A DNA stretch of 64,000 bases. Origin: Archaeoglobus profundus DSM 5631. GTDB taxonomy: Archaea > Halobacteriota > Archaeoglobi > Archaeoglobales > Archaeoglobaceae. Of this stretch, positions 55,034-62,607 are shown piece after piece. The notes beneath the pieces were generated by a model. It ran no database searches and had not been told where the DNA came from. It was given only the letters and a program-made list of their open reading frames with translations. The stretch spans positions 1,054,001 through 1,118,000 of the forward strand of contig NC_013741.1 of the NCBI RefSeq assembly GCF_000025285.1. The letters run 5' to 3'. The translations under genes and the position numbers were made by a program. Each line of letters starts with the position of its first letter. The first letter of the stretch is position 1.

Positions 55034-56380
55034 TTATAAACCAACGACACTCTTAACCCATTCAACAACCCTGTCAACTCTCTCCTTAGCCGTGCCAAGG
55101 TAATTTTCGGGCTTTAGCAACTCTTCAAGCTCTTCCTTTGTGAAATATCTCATAATTCTATCGTCCTTCAGCAACTCCTCAAGCAGGCTTGTGTTGTTCG
55201 CATAGGCTCTCATGGCAATCTCCCTAACTAACTCGTGAGCTTCCTGCCTACCCATGCCCTTTTTAGTCAAAGCTAACATCACAGCCTCGCTCAGATTCAA
55301 GCCCCTAACTCTCTCCAAATTCTCTCTAATCCTATCTAAATCCAAGCTTAATCTCTCAACAACCCTGATCATCTTGGTAAGAATGTGATCAGCCAAAACA
55401 GTTGATTCAACGAGAATTATCCTCTCGGCAGAAGAGTTTGTCAAATCCCTCTCCTCCCAGAGAATAGCACTCTGATGCATCGGCTCGACGAAACCTCTTA
55501 CCACTCTTGCAATCCCGCAGATATTTTCACAGTCAATCGGATTCCTCTTGTGAGGCATAGTAGATGATCCAACCTGCTTTTTGCCAAATTCCTCCATAAC
55601 CTCTCCAACTTCCCCTCTCTGAAGTATTCTGAAGTTCGTTGCCATCTTCTCAAGCGTTGTGGCTAAATTGGCTAAGAATTCGATGTATTCGCAGTAATGA
55701 TCTCTCGGGATTATCTGAGTTGATATTATCGCCGGTTTTAATCCTAAGAGCTTCATTACTTCCTCTTCAATTTCAAAACCGTCTTTTCCAAATCCAGCCT
55801 GAGTTCCAACAGCACCACTCATCTTTCCAACTAAAAGGCGATCTTTGATCTGTTGAAGCCTTACATAGTGCCTTGCAAGCTCTGAAGCCCAGACTGCAAA
55901 CCTGAAGCCGTATGTCGTTGGTAGAGCAGGTTGGCCGTGAGTCCTGCCCAAGCAAACAACATCTTTGTACTCTAAAGCCTTCTCACAAACGAGTCTTATC
56001 AACTTTTTCAGCTTGAATTCGAGAATTTTTATCGAATCCCTCAGCTGAGTCGCTACGGCTGTATCGGTTATGTCGTTCGAAGTTGCACCAAAATGCACCC
56101 ACCTTGCAACCTCTTCATCCACAACCTCACTTATAGCCTTAACAAGAGCCATCACATCGTGCCTGATTTCCCTCTCTATCTCCTTTACCCTTTCAGGTGT
56201 AACATTTAAAGCTTGTTTTTGAGCCTTTTTAACCTTCTCCTCATCGATGTAGCCCTTCTTAGCTAAAGCCCTCAGCAAAGCAATCTCAACCCAGATCATT
56301 CTCTTAATCTTGCTCTCTTCACTCCAAATCCTCTTCATCTCTGGAGTACCATAACGGTAGTCTATGGGGTGAACGATCAT
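55034..56380 (-). CDS. purB: Adenylosuccinate lyase
   Basis: The 448-residue protein belongs to the fumarase/aspartase superfamily. It has the signature VGSSTMPHKRNPIDCEN near residue 275, HFGATSNDITDTA near 92 and GRTHGQPALPT near 146. It acts twice: in AMP synthesis and at SAICAR in IMP synthesis, the pathway to which purP at the left edge belongs. It is convergent with cofH, with an 11-base gap. Confidence 0.95.
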   Translation of the reverse strand: MIVHPIDYRYGTPEMKRIWSEESKIKRMIWVEIALLRALAKKGYIDEEKVKKAQKQALNVTPERVKEIEREIRHDVMALVKAISEVVDEEVARWVHFGATSNDITDTAVATQLRDSIKILEFKLKKLIRLVCEKALEYKDVVCLGRTHGQPALPTTYGFRFAVWASELARHYVRLQQIKDRLLVGKMSGAVGTQAGFGKDGFEIEEEVMKLLGLKPAIISTQIIPRDHYCEYIEFLANLATTLEKMATNFRILQRGEVGEVMEEFGKKQVGSSTMPHKRNPIDCENICGIARVVRGFVEPMHQSAILWEERDLTNSSAERIILVESTVLADHILTKMIRVVERLSLDLDRIRENLERVRGLNLSEAVMLALTKKGMGRQEAHELVREIAMRAYANNTSLLEELLKDDRIMRYFTKEELEELLKPENYLGTAKERVDRVVEWVKSVVGL

Positions 56381-56432
56381 AGTTGAAGCTTAGGCAGACT
56401 AAATTTAAAAATATGTTTAAAAAGAATTTAAA

Positions 56433-56624
56433 CTAACGCCTTTTTCTCAAAGCCTTGAATATTATTCTTCTGTCTTCCTTTGCCACTTCTCTGACGCAGA
56501 ACCTCTTTCCCTTAACTTTGATCAAGTAAGGGCATCTACCCTCGTAACCCAAGATGCAAAGCTGACAATCCTCAGGATAAACTCGTTTTATATTATATTT
56601 TTCAGCCAACAATTCGATGAACAT
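56433..56624 (-). CDS. Small cysteine-containing hypothetical protein (63 aa)
   Basis: This 63-residue basic protein has four cysteines: QLCILGYEGRCPYL with one before (DCQLC, near residue 20), and RFCVREVAKED near 42. The spacing C-x2-C-x7-C-x10-C could hold a zinc or iron-sulfur site. It ends in KALRKRR. I know no family name. It is divergent from rnp4, 47 bases away, so both promoters are in the gap. Confidence 0.7.
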   Translation of the reverse strand: MFIELLAEKYNIKRVYPEDCQLCILGYEGRCPYLIKVKGKRFCVREVAKEDRRIIFKALRKRR

Positions 56625-56671
56625 TTACACCACAAGAAGCTTTATCAAAACTGCTTTTAAGCTTTGTCAAT

Positions 56672-57049
56672 ATGCTCAAAAGGGAGAAGAGGCTAGAAAG
56701 AAAGATTGCGAGGGAGAGGATTGACAAACTCTTTCAAATGATGGAAGAAATGAAGAACAAAGATTACGAACTTGCAAGGAGGTATGTAGAGCTTGCTAGA
56801 AGGATTGCGATGAAGTACAGAATAAAGTTGCCAAAGGAGTATAAACTAAAGTTCTGTAAGAAGTGTCTGTACCCTTATAAGGAGGGTAAGTTCAGAGTTA
56901 GGATAGCCAAGTCGAGAGTCATAATAACATGTTTAAATTGTGGATACACTAAGAGAGTACCAATTAGACCGATCAGAAAAAAGATAGATGAAAGAGATAA
57001 AAAGAGAAAGGTTAAAATACTACCTCAGAGAGTCTCGCAAAGGTGTTAG
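56672..57049 (+). CDS. rnp4: RNase P protein subunit 4 (Rpp21/Rpr2)
   Basis: The 125-residue basic protein has the Rpr2 build: a helical N-terminal half (LERKIARERIDKLFQMM, then ELARRYVELARRIAMKYRIKLP) and a zinc ribbon with FCKKCLYPY near residue 62 and ITCLNCGYTKR near 90. It binds the RNase P RNA with Rnp1. The next gene's ATG begins one base after its stop. Confidence 0.93.
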   Translation: MLKREKRLERKIARERIDKLFQMMEEMKNKDYELARRYVELARRIAMKYRIKLPKEYKLKFCKKCLYPYKEGKFRVRIAKSRVIITCLNCGYTKRVPIRPIRKKIDERDKKRKVKILPQRVSQRC

Positions 57050-57050
57050 A

Positions 57051-57404
57051 ATGTTGGATGTGTTGAGAGAAAAGGCGATAGCTCTGGCAGACGAGATAAC
57101 AAAGCTCGAGGAGTATGTCGAGTTTCTGGAGTGCGAGAAGGCTTTGAAAGAAGATGAAGTCGCTCAGCAGTTGTTGATGGACTTCCAGCAGAAACAGCAG
57201 GAGTTTGTAGCAAAACAGATGAGTGGCGAATTTGATCAAGACTTGATGAATGAGCTGTCAGAGATTCAATCAAAGCTCAGTGCAAGGGAAAGCGTCATAA
57301 ACTTCATAGAGGCTTACAACAAGTTGTTGACGACTTTAGCAGAAGTGCTTGATTTGATAAGTGAGAGAATAAACGTCAATCTAGCCGAAGTATACAGGAG
57401 GTAA
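57051..57404 (+). CDS. YlbF/YmcA-family helical protein
   Basis: The 117-residue helical protein matches the YlbF/DUF964 family: VLREKAIALADEITKLEEYVEFLECEKAL at the start, a glutamine-rich DFQQKQQEFVAKQM near 43, then SARESVINFIEAYNKLL near 81. In Bacillus, YlbF relatives form a complex with RNase Y that affects mRNA processing. Here it lies directly after rnp4, an RNase P subunit, so a role in RNA processing is suggested by context. The start at 57051, with AAAGGTGTTAG upstream, is preferred to a longer frame overlapping rnp4. Confidence 0.82.
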   Translation: MLDVLREKAIALADEITKLEEYVEFLECEKALKEDEVAQQLLMDFQQKQQEFVAKQMSGEFDQDLMNELSEIQSKLSARESVINFIEAYNKLLTTLAEVLDLISERINVNLAEVYRR

Positions 57405-57470
57405 CGATTTTTTCCATCAAAAATTTTTCCATACAAAATTTTAATACACCTCAAATTTTATTCTATTCCA

Positions 57471-58250
57471 ATGGCCAAGCTCAGAGTTAAGGACTACATG
57501 ACAAAAAATGTAGTTACACTATCACCTGAGAATACAGTTGAAGATGCGATAAGGCTGATTGAAGAAACTGGACACGATGGATTCCCAGTTGTCGATGAAG
57601 ATGGTATGCTCGTTGGATACGTATCATCAATAGATCTCTTAAAAAAAGATCCGACAATGAAGATAAAGGACATAATGAAGAAGGAGGTACATGTTGCGAA
57701 AGAGTACATGCCGCTGAAAGATGTTGCAAGAGTTATGTTTAGAACTGGACATTCGAAGCTACCAGTTGTAGATGACAGGGGCAGGTTGGTAGGAATAATA
57801 TCGAATACGGACGTTATCAGAAGTCAAATCGAGAGAGCCACACCTGAAAAGGTAGAAAAACTCAAGAAAACCCTTGAGAAGATACACAACACCAACATCA
57901 CGATCGAGAGAGGAAAAGTGGAGGTTAGCAAGTTAATACCAACACAAACAAAGGTATATGCGGATGAATTGAGGGGAAGAATTCACGAACTTAGAAAAGG
58001 TTTGGCTGAGCCTATAGTCGTTATAAGGAAAGATAACCGATATTACTTAGTCGATGGACATCACAGAGCCATAGCATCACTAAAGATCGGCCAAAAATTG
58101 CTTGACGCTTACATACTGAACGTTCCTGAGAATGTGGAGCTTGGAATCGAAAAGCTCGTAAGGAGAAAGGGTATAAAGTCGTTAAAAGACGTAGAAGTTG
58201 TTGATGAAGGTCATCCGCTTGTTGAGATAACACTCAAAAGGGTTGAGTGA
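57471..58250 (+). CDS. CBS pair fused to ParB/SerK-like domain
   Basis: The 259-residue protein has two CBS motifs (about 5-60 and 62-118: VKDYMTKNVVTLSPENTVEDAI, then IKDIMKKEVHVAKEYMPLKDVA) joined to a ParB/Srx-like domain (about 148-255) with a VDGHHRAIASLKIG motif near 195. This domain occurs in nuclease-like ParB relatives and in the ADP-dependent free-serine kinase SerK of Thermococcus. It could be a serine kinase with nucleotide control, or a regulator. TATA-like AAATTTTAATAC lies about 30 bases upstream. It is followed 6 bases later by hisE. Confidence 0.85.
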   Translation: MAKLRVKDYMTKNVVTLSPENTVEDAIRLIEETGHDGFPVVDEDGMLVGYVSSIDLLKKDPTMKIKDIMKKEVHVAKEYMPLKDVARVMFRTGHSKLPVVDDRGRLVGIISNTDVIRSQIERATPEKVEKLKKTLEKIHNTNITIERGKVEVSKLIPTQTKVYADELRGRIHELRKGLAEPIVVIRKDNRYYLVDGHHRAIASLKIGQKLLDAYILNVPENVELGIEKLVRRKGIKSLKDVEVVDEGHPLVEITLKRVE

Positions 58251-58256
58251 TCAAAA

Positions 58257-58538
58257 ATGATACTTGACGAACTTTACGATGTCTTAATGGACAGAAAGAT
58301 CAATCCAAAGGAAGGATCATACACGTCAAAACTACTCTATCATCAAAAGGGAGTCAACAAAATACTTGAAAAGTTAGGTGAGGAATGCGTTGAGCTAATA
58401 CTGGCCGTGAAGGACGGCAAGAGGGAAGAAATAGTCTATGAGACGGCTGACCTTGTTTATCATCTGCTCGTACTCCTAGTTAAGCTTGATATAAAGCTTG
58501 AAGAGATTTGGAAAGAGTTGGAGAGGAGGAGAAAATGA
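58257..58538 (+). CDS. hisE: Phosphoribosyl-ATP pyrophosphohydrolase
   Basis: The 93-residue protein is HisE, second step of histidine synthesis. It shows EGSYTSKLLYHQKGVNKILEKLGEECVELILAVKDG (about 20-55) with the conserved EECxE metal site and YETADLVYHLLVLL near 64. The TGA overlaps the SRP19 ATG as ATGA. hisC lies 48 kb away. Confidence 0.94.
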   Translation: MILDELYDVLMDRKINPKEGSYTSKLLYHQKGVNKILEKLGEECVELILAVKDGKREEIVYETADLVYHLLVLLVKLDIKLEEIWKELERRRK

Positions 58539-58831
58539 AGGAGTGTGTAATCTGGACGGTAAATATAGACAGCAGAAAGAAGAGAAGTGAAGGCAGAAAG
58601 ATAGCTTTAAAATACGCCGTTCCAAATGTAAAGCTCGAAGAAATAGTTAAAGCTTGCAAAGAGCTAGGAATTCCATGTAAGGCTGAAGAAAAGAAGTATC
58701 CAAAGTTCTGGTGGGAAGAAGGAGGAAGGGTTGTTGTTCCAAAGACCGAATCAAAGATAAGACTGATGGAGAAGATTGTCTCAAAAATAAAGGAAATTAG
58801 GGAAAGAGAAAAGACCAAGAAGAAAAAATGA
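58535..58831 (+). CDS. srp19: Signal recognition particle subunit SRP19
   Basis: The 98-residue basic protein is SRP19: VIWTVNIDSRKKRSEGRKI at the start (RNA contact), then EELGIPCKAEEKKYPKFWWEEGGRVVV-like middle (KELGIPCKAEEKKYPKFWW) and a lysine-rich end. It binds the 7S RNA and helps SRP54 load. The start at 58535 is fixed by the ATGA overlap with hisE and an AGGAGGAG ribosome site. Confidence 0.93.
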   Translation: MKECVIWTVNIDSRKKRSEGRKIALKYAVPNVKLEEIVKACKELGIPCKAEEKKYPKFWWEEGGRVVVPKTESKIRLMEKIVSKIKEIREREKTKKKK

Positions 58832-59781
58832 AGGGGATTTTTTACCTCTCTGGAGAAAACACTTGCTTAGCAAGTTTTGAAGTCCTAAATCTTCTCGAAG
58901 CTGAAGAAATAAGTAGGGATGTACAAATCTTAATAGCAGAGTTCAAAAGGAACTGTTTTGATAGATTGGCCCTAACACATGAGGTTTCTGAATACTATAC
59001 AACTTGCGATCTTGAGGAGCTGGAAGAAGTTCTAAGTGAGATACCTATAAGGGGTAGCTGTTGTGTAAGGGTTGTAAAGATAAGGAGACCCGATCTCAAC
59101 AGCTTGATGATTGAGAAGAGGCTTGGAGCGGTTCTTTGGAAGAGAGGTTGCAAGATAAATTTAACGAATCCGGACACACACATAAGAGTGTATATCTCCA
59201 AAAGATGTCATGTCGGTTACCTAATTCACAAGACTGACAAAAAGCAATTTCTCGAAAGACATCCTAACAAGAGGCCCTTCAGTATGCCATGCGTAATCCC
59301 TCCAAAGATAGGAAGGGCTATGGTAAACATAACCGCTGGAAAATACATACTGGATCCCATGTGCGGAACGGGAACTTTTCTGATAGAAGCTGGTTTGATG
59401 GGGCTAGATTTCGTTGGAGTTGAAGCTTACGATAGGATAGTGAGAGGATGTGCTGAGAATCTGAAATTCTTCAAGCTCCCCGTGAATGTGATTAGGGGAG
59501 ACGCTAGAAATCTACCGTTTAAAGATGAGGTTTTTGATGGAATTGTTACAGATTTTCCCTACAAAAGATCGACGAGGTTATTTGGTGAGAATCTAGTTGA
59601 GAGGGCTGTAGAGGAGATACACAGAGTTTTAAAGCCAGATGGAAGGGCAGTACTCGTAATAAACGTGGACATAGACGACTTGGTAAACGATTACTTTGAA
59701 ATAGAGGGCAAGTGCTATCAGCGAGTTCACAAGAGCTTAGAGAGAAGATTTTACATCTGCAGGAAAGTTAAAAAACTTTAA
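58828..59781 (+). CDS. trmG10: tRNA (guanine-10-N2) methyltransferase
   Basis: The 317-residue protein has an N-terminal THUMP-like part (about 1-140) and a Rossmann methyltransferase domain with ILDPMCGTGTFLIEA near residue 172, the SAM-binding FVGVEAYDR near 192 and a motif IV that reads TDFPYKRST near 236. Archaeal Trm-G10 enzymes carry DPPY here, so the phenylalanine is a deviation. ATGA overlaps the end of srp19, a short operon hisE-srp19-trmG10. Confidence 0.87.
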   Translation: MKGIFYLSGENTCLASFEVLNLLEAEEISRDVQILIAEFKRNCFDRLALTHEVSEYYTTCDLEELEEVLSEIPIRGSCCVRVVKIRRPDLNSLMIEKRLGAVLWKRGCKINLTNPDTHIRVYISKRCHVGYLIHKTDKKQFLERHPNKRPFSMPCVIPPKIGRAMVNITAGKYILDPMCGTGTFLIEAGLMGLDFVGVEAYDRIVRGCAENLKFFKLPVNVIRGDARNLPFKDEVFDGIVTDFPYKRSTRLFGENLVERAVEEIHRVLKPDGRAVLVINVDIDDLVNDYFEIEGKCYQRVHKSLERRFYICRKVKKL

Positions 59782-59795
59782 AAGAACTATTCTTG

Positions 59796-60755
59796 ATGCC
59801 AAGAAGAAAGCTTGATTTAGAAAGTGTTCTACCTGAACTTGAGAAAAGAAACGCTAAGAAAATAGGAATCCAGCTTCCAGACGGTCTGAAATATAAAAGC
59901 GAACAGATCGCAGAGTTTTTTGAAAGTAAGGGTTACGAGGTTATAATTTCAGGTTCTCACTGTTATGGCGCTTGCGATTTGGATTTAGAGCTACTTAAGG
60001 AAGTTGACGTCCTCTTACATTTGGCTCACACACCCATATTTGAGCTTGAAAGAGTGATATACGTCCCATACTATGTAGACTATGATGTCGAGGATTTTGA
60101 AGATATAGAGATTGAAGAGAGAAGTATTGCCCTAATCGCTTCAGCCCAGTACGCTTGGAAACTGCCAGAAGTTAAGAGTGTTTTAGAAAAGAGGGGTTAC
60201 GAGGTTGAGTTGAAAAGGGGAAGCAACAGGGTAAAGATGCTGGGGCAGGTTTTGGGATGCAACTACACCGTTTTAAGAAATTCTAAGGCTGAAGCTGTTT
60301 TGTTCGTTGGTGACGGTCTGTTTCATCCAATAGGAGCGAAAATATACACTAAAAAGAAGGTTTACCGCTTCTGTCCGCTCGATAAAGAGTTTGAAGAGGT
60401 TAAAGTGGATGACTTTCTGAAGAGAAGGTATCTGAGTATATCGAAGGCTATGGCTGCTGAAAGAGGAGCGATAATAGTTAGTAAGAAAATTGGTCAGAAG
60501 AGGTTGAGCTTGGCTCTGGATTTAAAGAGAAAAGCTAAAGAGAGGAGTAAAGAAGTTGAACTCATATATTTGGATGACATATCTCCTCAAGTTCTCGAAA
60601 ACTTCCTTTACGGGTACTTCGTTAATACTGCCTGTCCCCGCATAAGCTACGATGACATTGAACTCTACAGTGTGCCGATTCTAACTCCACAGGAATTTGA
60701 GATGCTACTAGGCTTAAGAAGTTGGGAAGATTATGAAGTTGATGAAATTCTCTAA
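59796..60755 (+). CDS. dph2: Diphthamide synthase subunit Dph2
   Basis: The 319-residue protein is archaeal Dph2, a non-classical radical SAM enzyme that puts a 3-amino-3-carboxypropyl group on a histidine of elongation factor 2. Its three cluster cysteines are present: [12 protein letters not shown] near residue 59 (first cysteine used), QVLGCNYTV near 154 and [11 protein letters not shown] near 274. An ACTTTAAAAG box lies about 20-25 bases before the ATG at 59796. Its stop overlaps the convergent leuD stop. Confidence 0.94.
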   Translation: MPRRKLDLESVLPELEKRNAKKIGIQLPDGLKYKSEQIAEFFESKGYEVIISGSHCYGACDLDLELLKEVDVLLHLAHTPIFELERVIYVPYYVDYDVEDFEDIEIEERSIALIASAQYAWKLPEVKSVLEKRGYEVELKRGSNRVKMLGQVLGCNYTVLRNSKAEAVLFVGDGLFHPIGAKIYTKKKVYRFCPLDKEFEEVKVDDFLKRRYLSISKAMAAERGAIIVSKKIGQKRLSLALDLKRKAKERSKEVELIYLDDISPQVLENFLYGYFVNTACPRISYDDIELYSVPILTPQEFEMLLGLRSWEDYEVDEIL

Positions 60756-61240
60756 AGATCTCCATAAGTTTTGACGTACTCGACAAGCCCTCCAGCTTTG
60801 AGAATTCTCAGCATGAATTCTGGAAGAGGTTTAGCCTTCAACTCTATGCCCTTGGTAACATCCCTGACTATACCCTTGCTTAAATCAACTTCGAGAATAT
60901 CTCCAGACTCTATTGGATCTGTATCAACTATCAGGACTGGCAATCCAACATTTATGGCATTTCTGTAAAATATCCTCGCAAAGGACTTTGCTAAGACGGC
61001 TGAAACTCCAGCTACTTTCAATGCCAAAGGTGCATGTTCCCTACTACTTCCCATTCCGAAGTTCTTTCCAGCCACTACAAAATCGCCGGGCTTGAACTTT
61101 TTCATGAAATCCGGATCGGCATCCTCCATAACGTGTTTAGCCAACTCCTCAATTTTGCTTCTCAAATGAAAGTACCGTCCGGGGGTTATGTGGTCCGTAG
61201 AAATGTTATCTCCGAACTTCCAAGCCCTACCTCTGAGCAT
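60752..61240 (-). CDS. leuD: 3-isopropylmalate/homoaconitate dehydratase small subunit
   Basis: The 162-residue protein is the small swivel subunit of an aconitase-type enzyme: [16 protein letters not shown] near residue 9, [18 protein letters not shown] near 57 and LPVLIVDTD near 100. The substrate loop after GRY reads FHLRS, which differs from the YLRT and YLVV-type loops usually quoted for homoaconitate and isopropylmalate specificity. Either leucine synthesis (LeuD) or a related step is possible. The large subunit is not nearby. Confidence 0.88.
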   Translation of the reverse strand: MLRGRAWKFGDNISTDHITPGRYFHLRSKIEELAKHVMEDADPDFMKKFKPGDFVVAGKNFGMGSSREHAPLALKVAGVSAVLAKSFARIFYRNAINVGLPVLIVDTDPIESGDILEVDLSKGIVRDVTKGIELKAKPLPEFMLRILKAGGLVEYVKTYGDL

Positions 61241-61643
61241 GGATCAAGCTCTCCAATCATTAAAAAAGGGTTACGATGTTAAAAAAATTGGCTTACATCC
61301 CGTATAATCGATTATTATCGATCATGATAAAATGTTTCTGAATTATACGGCCTCCTTTCGCCCAAAGAAGGTAGAAAATTGCCACTTCTTTTTACGCCAT
61401 TTCAAATATATATGTAATAAATAATCAATAAATTCAGCCTAAATTCAAAAATGAATGATATTTCCCAGATTGGCCAGAAACAATCAGCAATTTTCAATTT
61501 TGTCCTAAAATGAACTGTGGTTTCCGATACGTTTCAAAAACGGACTTTGCAAAACTTTTTAATCCCTGCGAAAACTTTAAAAATCAGATATATTCACTTT
61601 CATCTTAGCTCTCCGATGTTTAAACAAAAAGGAGGTGGTGAAA
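61241..61643. other. Noncoding region upstream of speD, with inverted repeat
   Basis: About 400 bases between leuD and speD hold no credible gene on either strand; the longest frames are about 20 codons. The stretch is A+T rich. It contains a perfect inverted repeat described separately (61300-61350), a TATA-like AAATATATATGTAATAAATAA near 61403-61423, and an ACTTTAAAAATC near 61573-61585 that could be the speD promoter. The length is unusual for this gene-dense window. Confidence 0.6.
61300..61350. repeat. 9-base perfect inverted repeat
   Basis: CCGTATAAT at 61300-61308 is matched by ATTATACGG at 61342-61350, with a 33-base spacer that itself has a shorter repeat (TCGATTATTATCGA near 61307-61320). 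It could be a binding site or part of an RNA hairpin. Confidence 0.6.
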
Positions 61644-61739
61644 ATGGGAGGTGATGGAGATGATCATCGGCAGGCACATAATAGCGGAGTTGTACGGTGT
61701 ATCGAAGGATTTGATATCAAAAGAGGAAAAAGTCCGTGA
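61644..61739 (+). CDS. Out-of-frame small ORF overlapping speD start
   Basis: A 31-codon ORF starts at ATG 61644, 3 bases after a strong GGAGGTGGTG ribosome site, and ends TGA at 61739, running over the first 80 bases of speD in another frame. It reads MGGDGDDHRQAHNSG and continues to IKRGKSP. The speD start at 61660 has its own GGAGGTGAT site, inside this ORF. It may be a leader peptide that competes with or couples to speD translation; it may also be chance, as the composition gives no family match. Confidence 0.35.
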   Translation: MGGDGDDHRQAHNSGVVRCIEGFDIKRGKSP

Positions 61740-61998
61740 GATAATGGAGGAAGTAGTTAAGGAGGCTGAGCTAACAAAAGTTGGCAGTGTATACAAGCAG
61801 TTTAACCCGCATGGTGTAACTGGAATAATTCTGATAGCGGAAAGCCACATATCAATACATACGTGGCCGGAGTACGAACTCGTAAACCTTGACGTTTTCA
61901 CATGCGGCGATGCCGAGAAGGCTGAAAAGGCCTTCAAGCTGTTTTTGGAGAAGTTTAAGCCGAAGTGGTACAGACATTTCGTCTTAGATAGGGGCTAA
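61660..61998 (+). CDS. speD: S-adenosylmethionine decarboxylase proenzyme, or related SpeD enzyme
   Basis: The 112-residue protein has the SpeD self-cleavage segment ESHISIHTWPEYELVNLDVFTCG (about 64-86), where cleavage before the serine in SHIS makes the pyruvoyl cofactor. It would supply decarboxylated AdoMet for polyamines; some relatives decarboxylate arginine or ornithine instead. The ATG at 61660 has GGAGGTGAT upstream with 4-base spacing; ATG 61654 and GTG 61651 are in frame but sit inside that site. Confidence 0.88.
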   Translation: MIIGRHIIAELYGVSKDLISKEEKVREIMEEVVKEAELTKVGSVYKQFNPHGVTGIILIAESHISIHTWPEYELVNLDVFTCGDAEKAEKAFKLFLEKFKPKWYRHFVLDRG

Positions 61999-62067
61999 CT
62001 CTTCTAAATTTAATTGCAACTGTTTTGCAAAAAGGCTTTAAATCAACTCCCCTACTTTCGCTCAGTG

Positions 62068-62607
62068 ATGGTTATGCAGTCCGACATACCAGTGAAGGAA
62101 ATAATGACCAGAGAAGTTTGCACTGCTAGGAAGGACGATACATTACTCACAGCTTCGAAGAAGATGATAAAGTTCGGAGTAGGTAGCGTAGTCGTAATTG
62201 AAGACGGAAGACCGATAGGAATTGTAACTGAGAAGGATATCCTCTACAAAGTCGTTTCCAAGAATAAGCTACCTTCAAAGGTTAAGCTCAAGGACATCAT
62301 GAGCACACCGCTAATTACGATAAAGCCAACCACCAGTCTCAGAGAGGCTGCGGATATAATGAGAAAGAGAGGAATCAGAAGATTACCAGTTGTAGATGAT
62401 AACGGCAACCTTATAGGGATTGTGACTGACAACGACATATTGAGTGTAGTAATAGATCTAGGTGAATTTGCAGAGCTCCTCAAAAATGAGTACTATGAAG
62501 TTGAGGAAATGAGTGGCAAGTGCGAGAAGTGTGGAAGAATTTCCGATCGTCTCTATGATATAGAAGGTTTAAAGGTTTGTGAAGATTGTTATGAGGTGTT
62601 GAGATGA
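62068..62607 (+). CDS. Two-CBS protein with C-terminal zinc ribbon
   Basis: The 179-residue protein has two CBS motifs (VKEIMTREVCTARKDDTLLTASK, about 8-70, and LKDIMSTPLITIKPTTSLREAA, about 73-130) and a short zinc ribbon (CEKCGRISDRLYDIEGLKVCEDCYEVL, about 152-178). CBS pairs bind AMP or ATP; the ribbon may contact RNA or protein. A GGCTTTAAATC box lies about 25-30 bases upstream. It is coupled to the next gene by an ATGA overlap. Confidence 0.88.
   Translation: MVMQSDIPVKEIMTREVCTARKDDTLLTASKKMIKFGVGSVVVIEDGRPIGIVTEKDILYKVVSKNKLPSKVKLKDIMSTPLITIKPTTSLREAADIMRKRGIRRLPVVDDNGNLIGIVTDNDILSVVIDLGEFAELLKNEYYEVEEMSGKCEKCGRISDRLYDIEGLKVCEDCYEVLR

Noticed and set aside
57405-57470. Short repeat TTTTTCCAT-CAAAAA / TTTTTCCAT-ACAAAA before the CBS-ParB gene
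   Set aside because: Only two copies of a low-complexity A/T-rich unit; it is more simply a terminator for the previous gene followed by the next TATA box.
61307-61345. Possible C/D box small RNA (ATGATAA and CTGA near 61324-61341)
   Set aside because: The C-like box departs from RUGAUGA, the spacing is too short for a guide, and no second box pair is seen.
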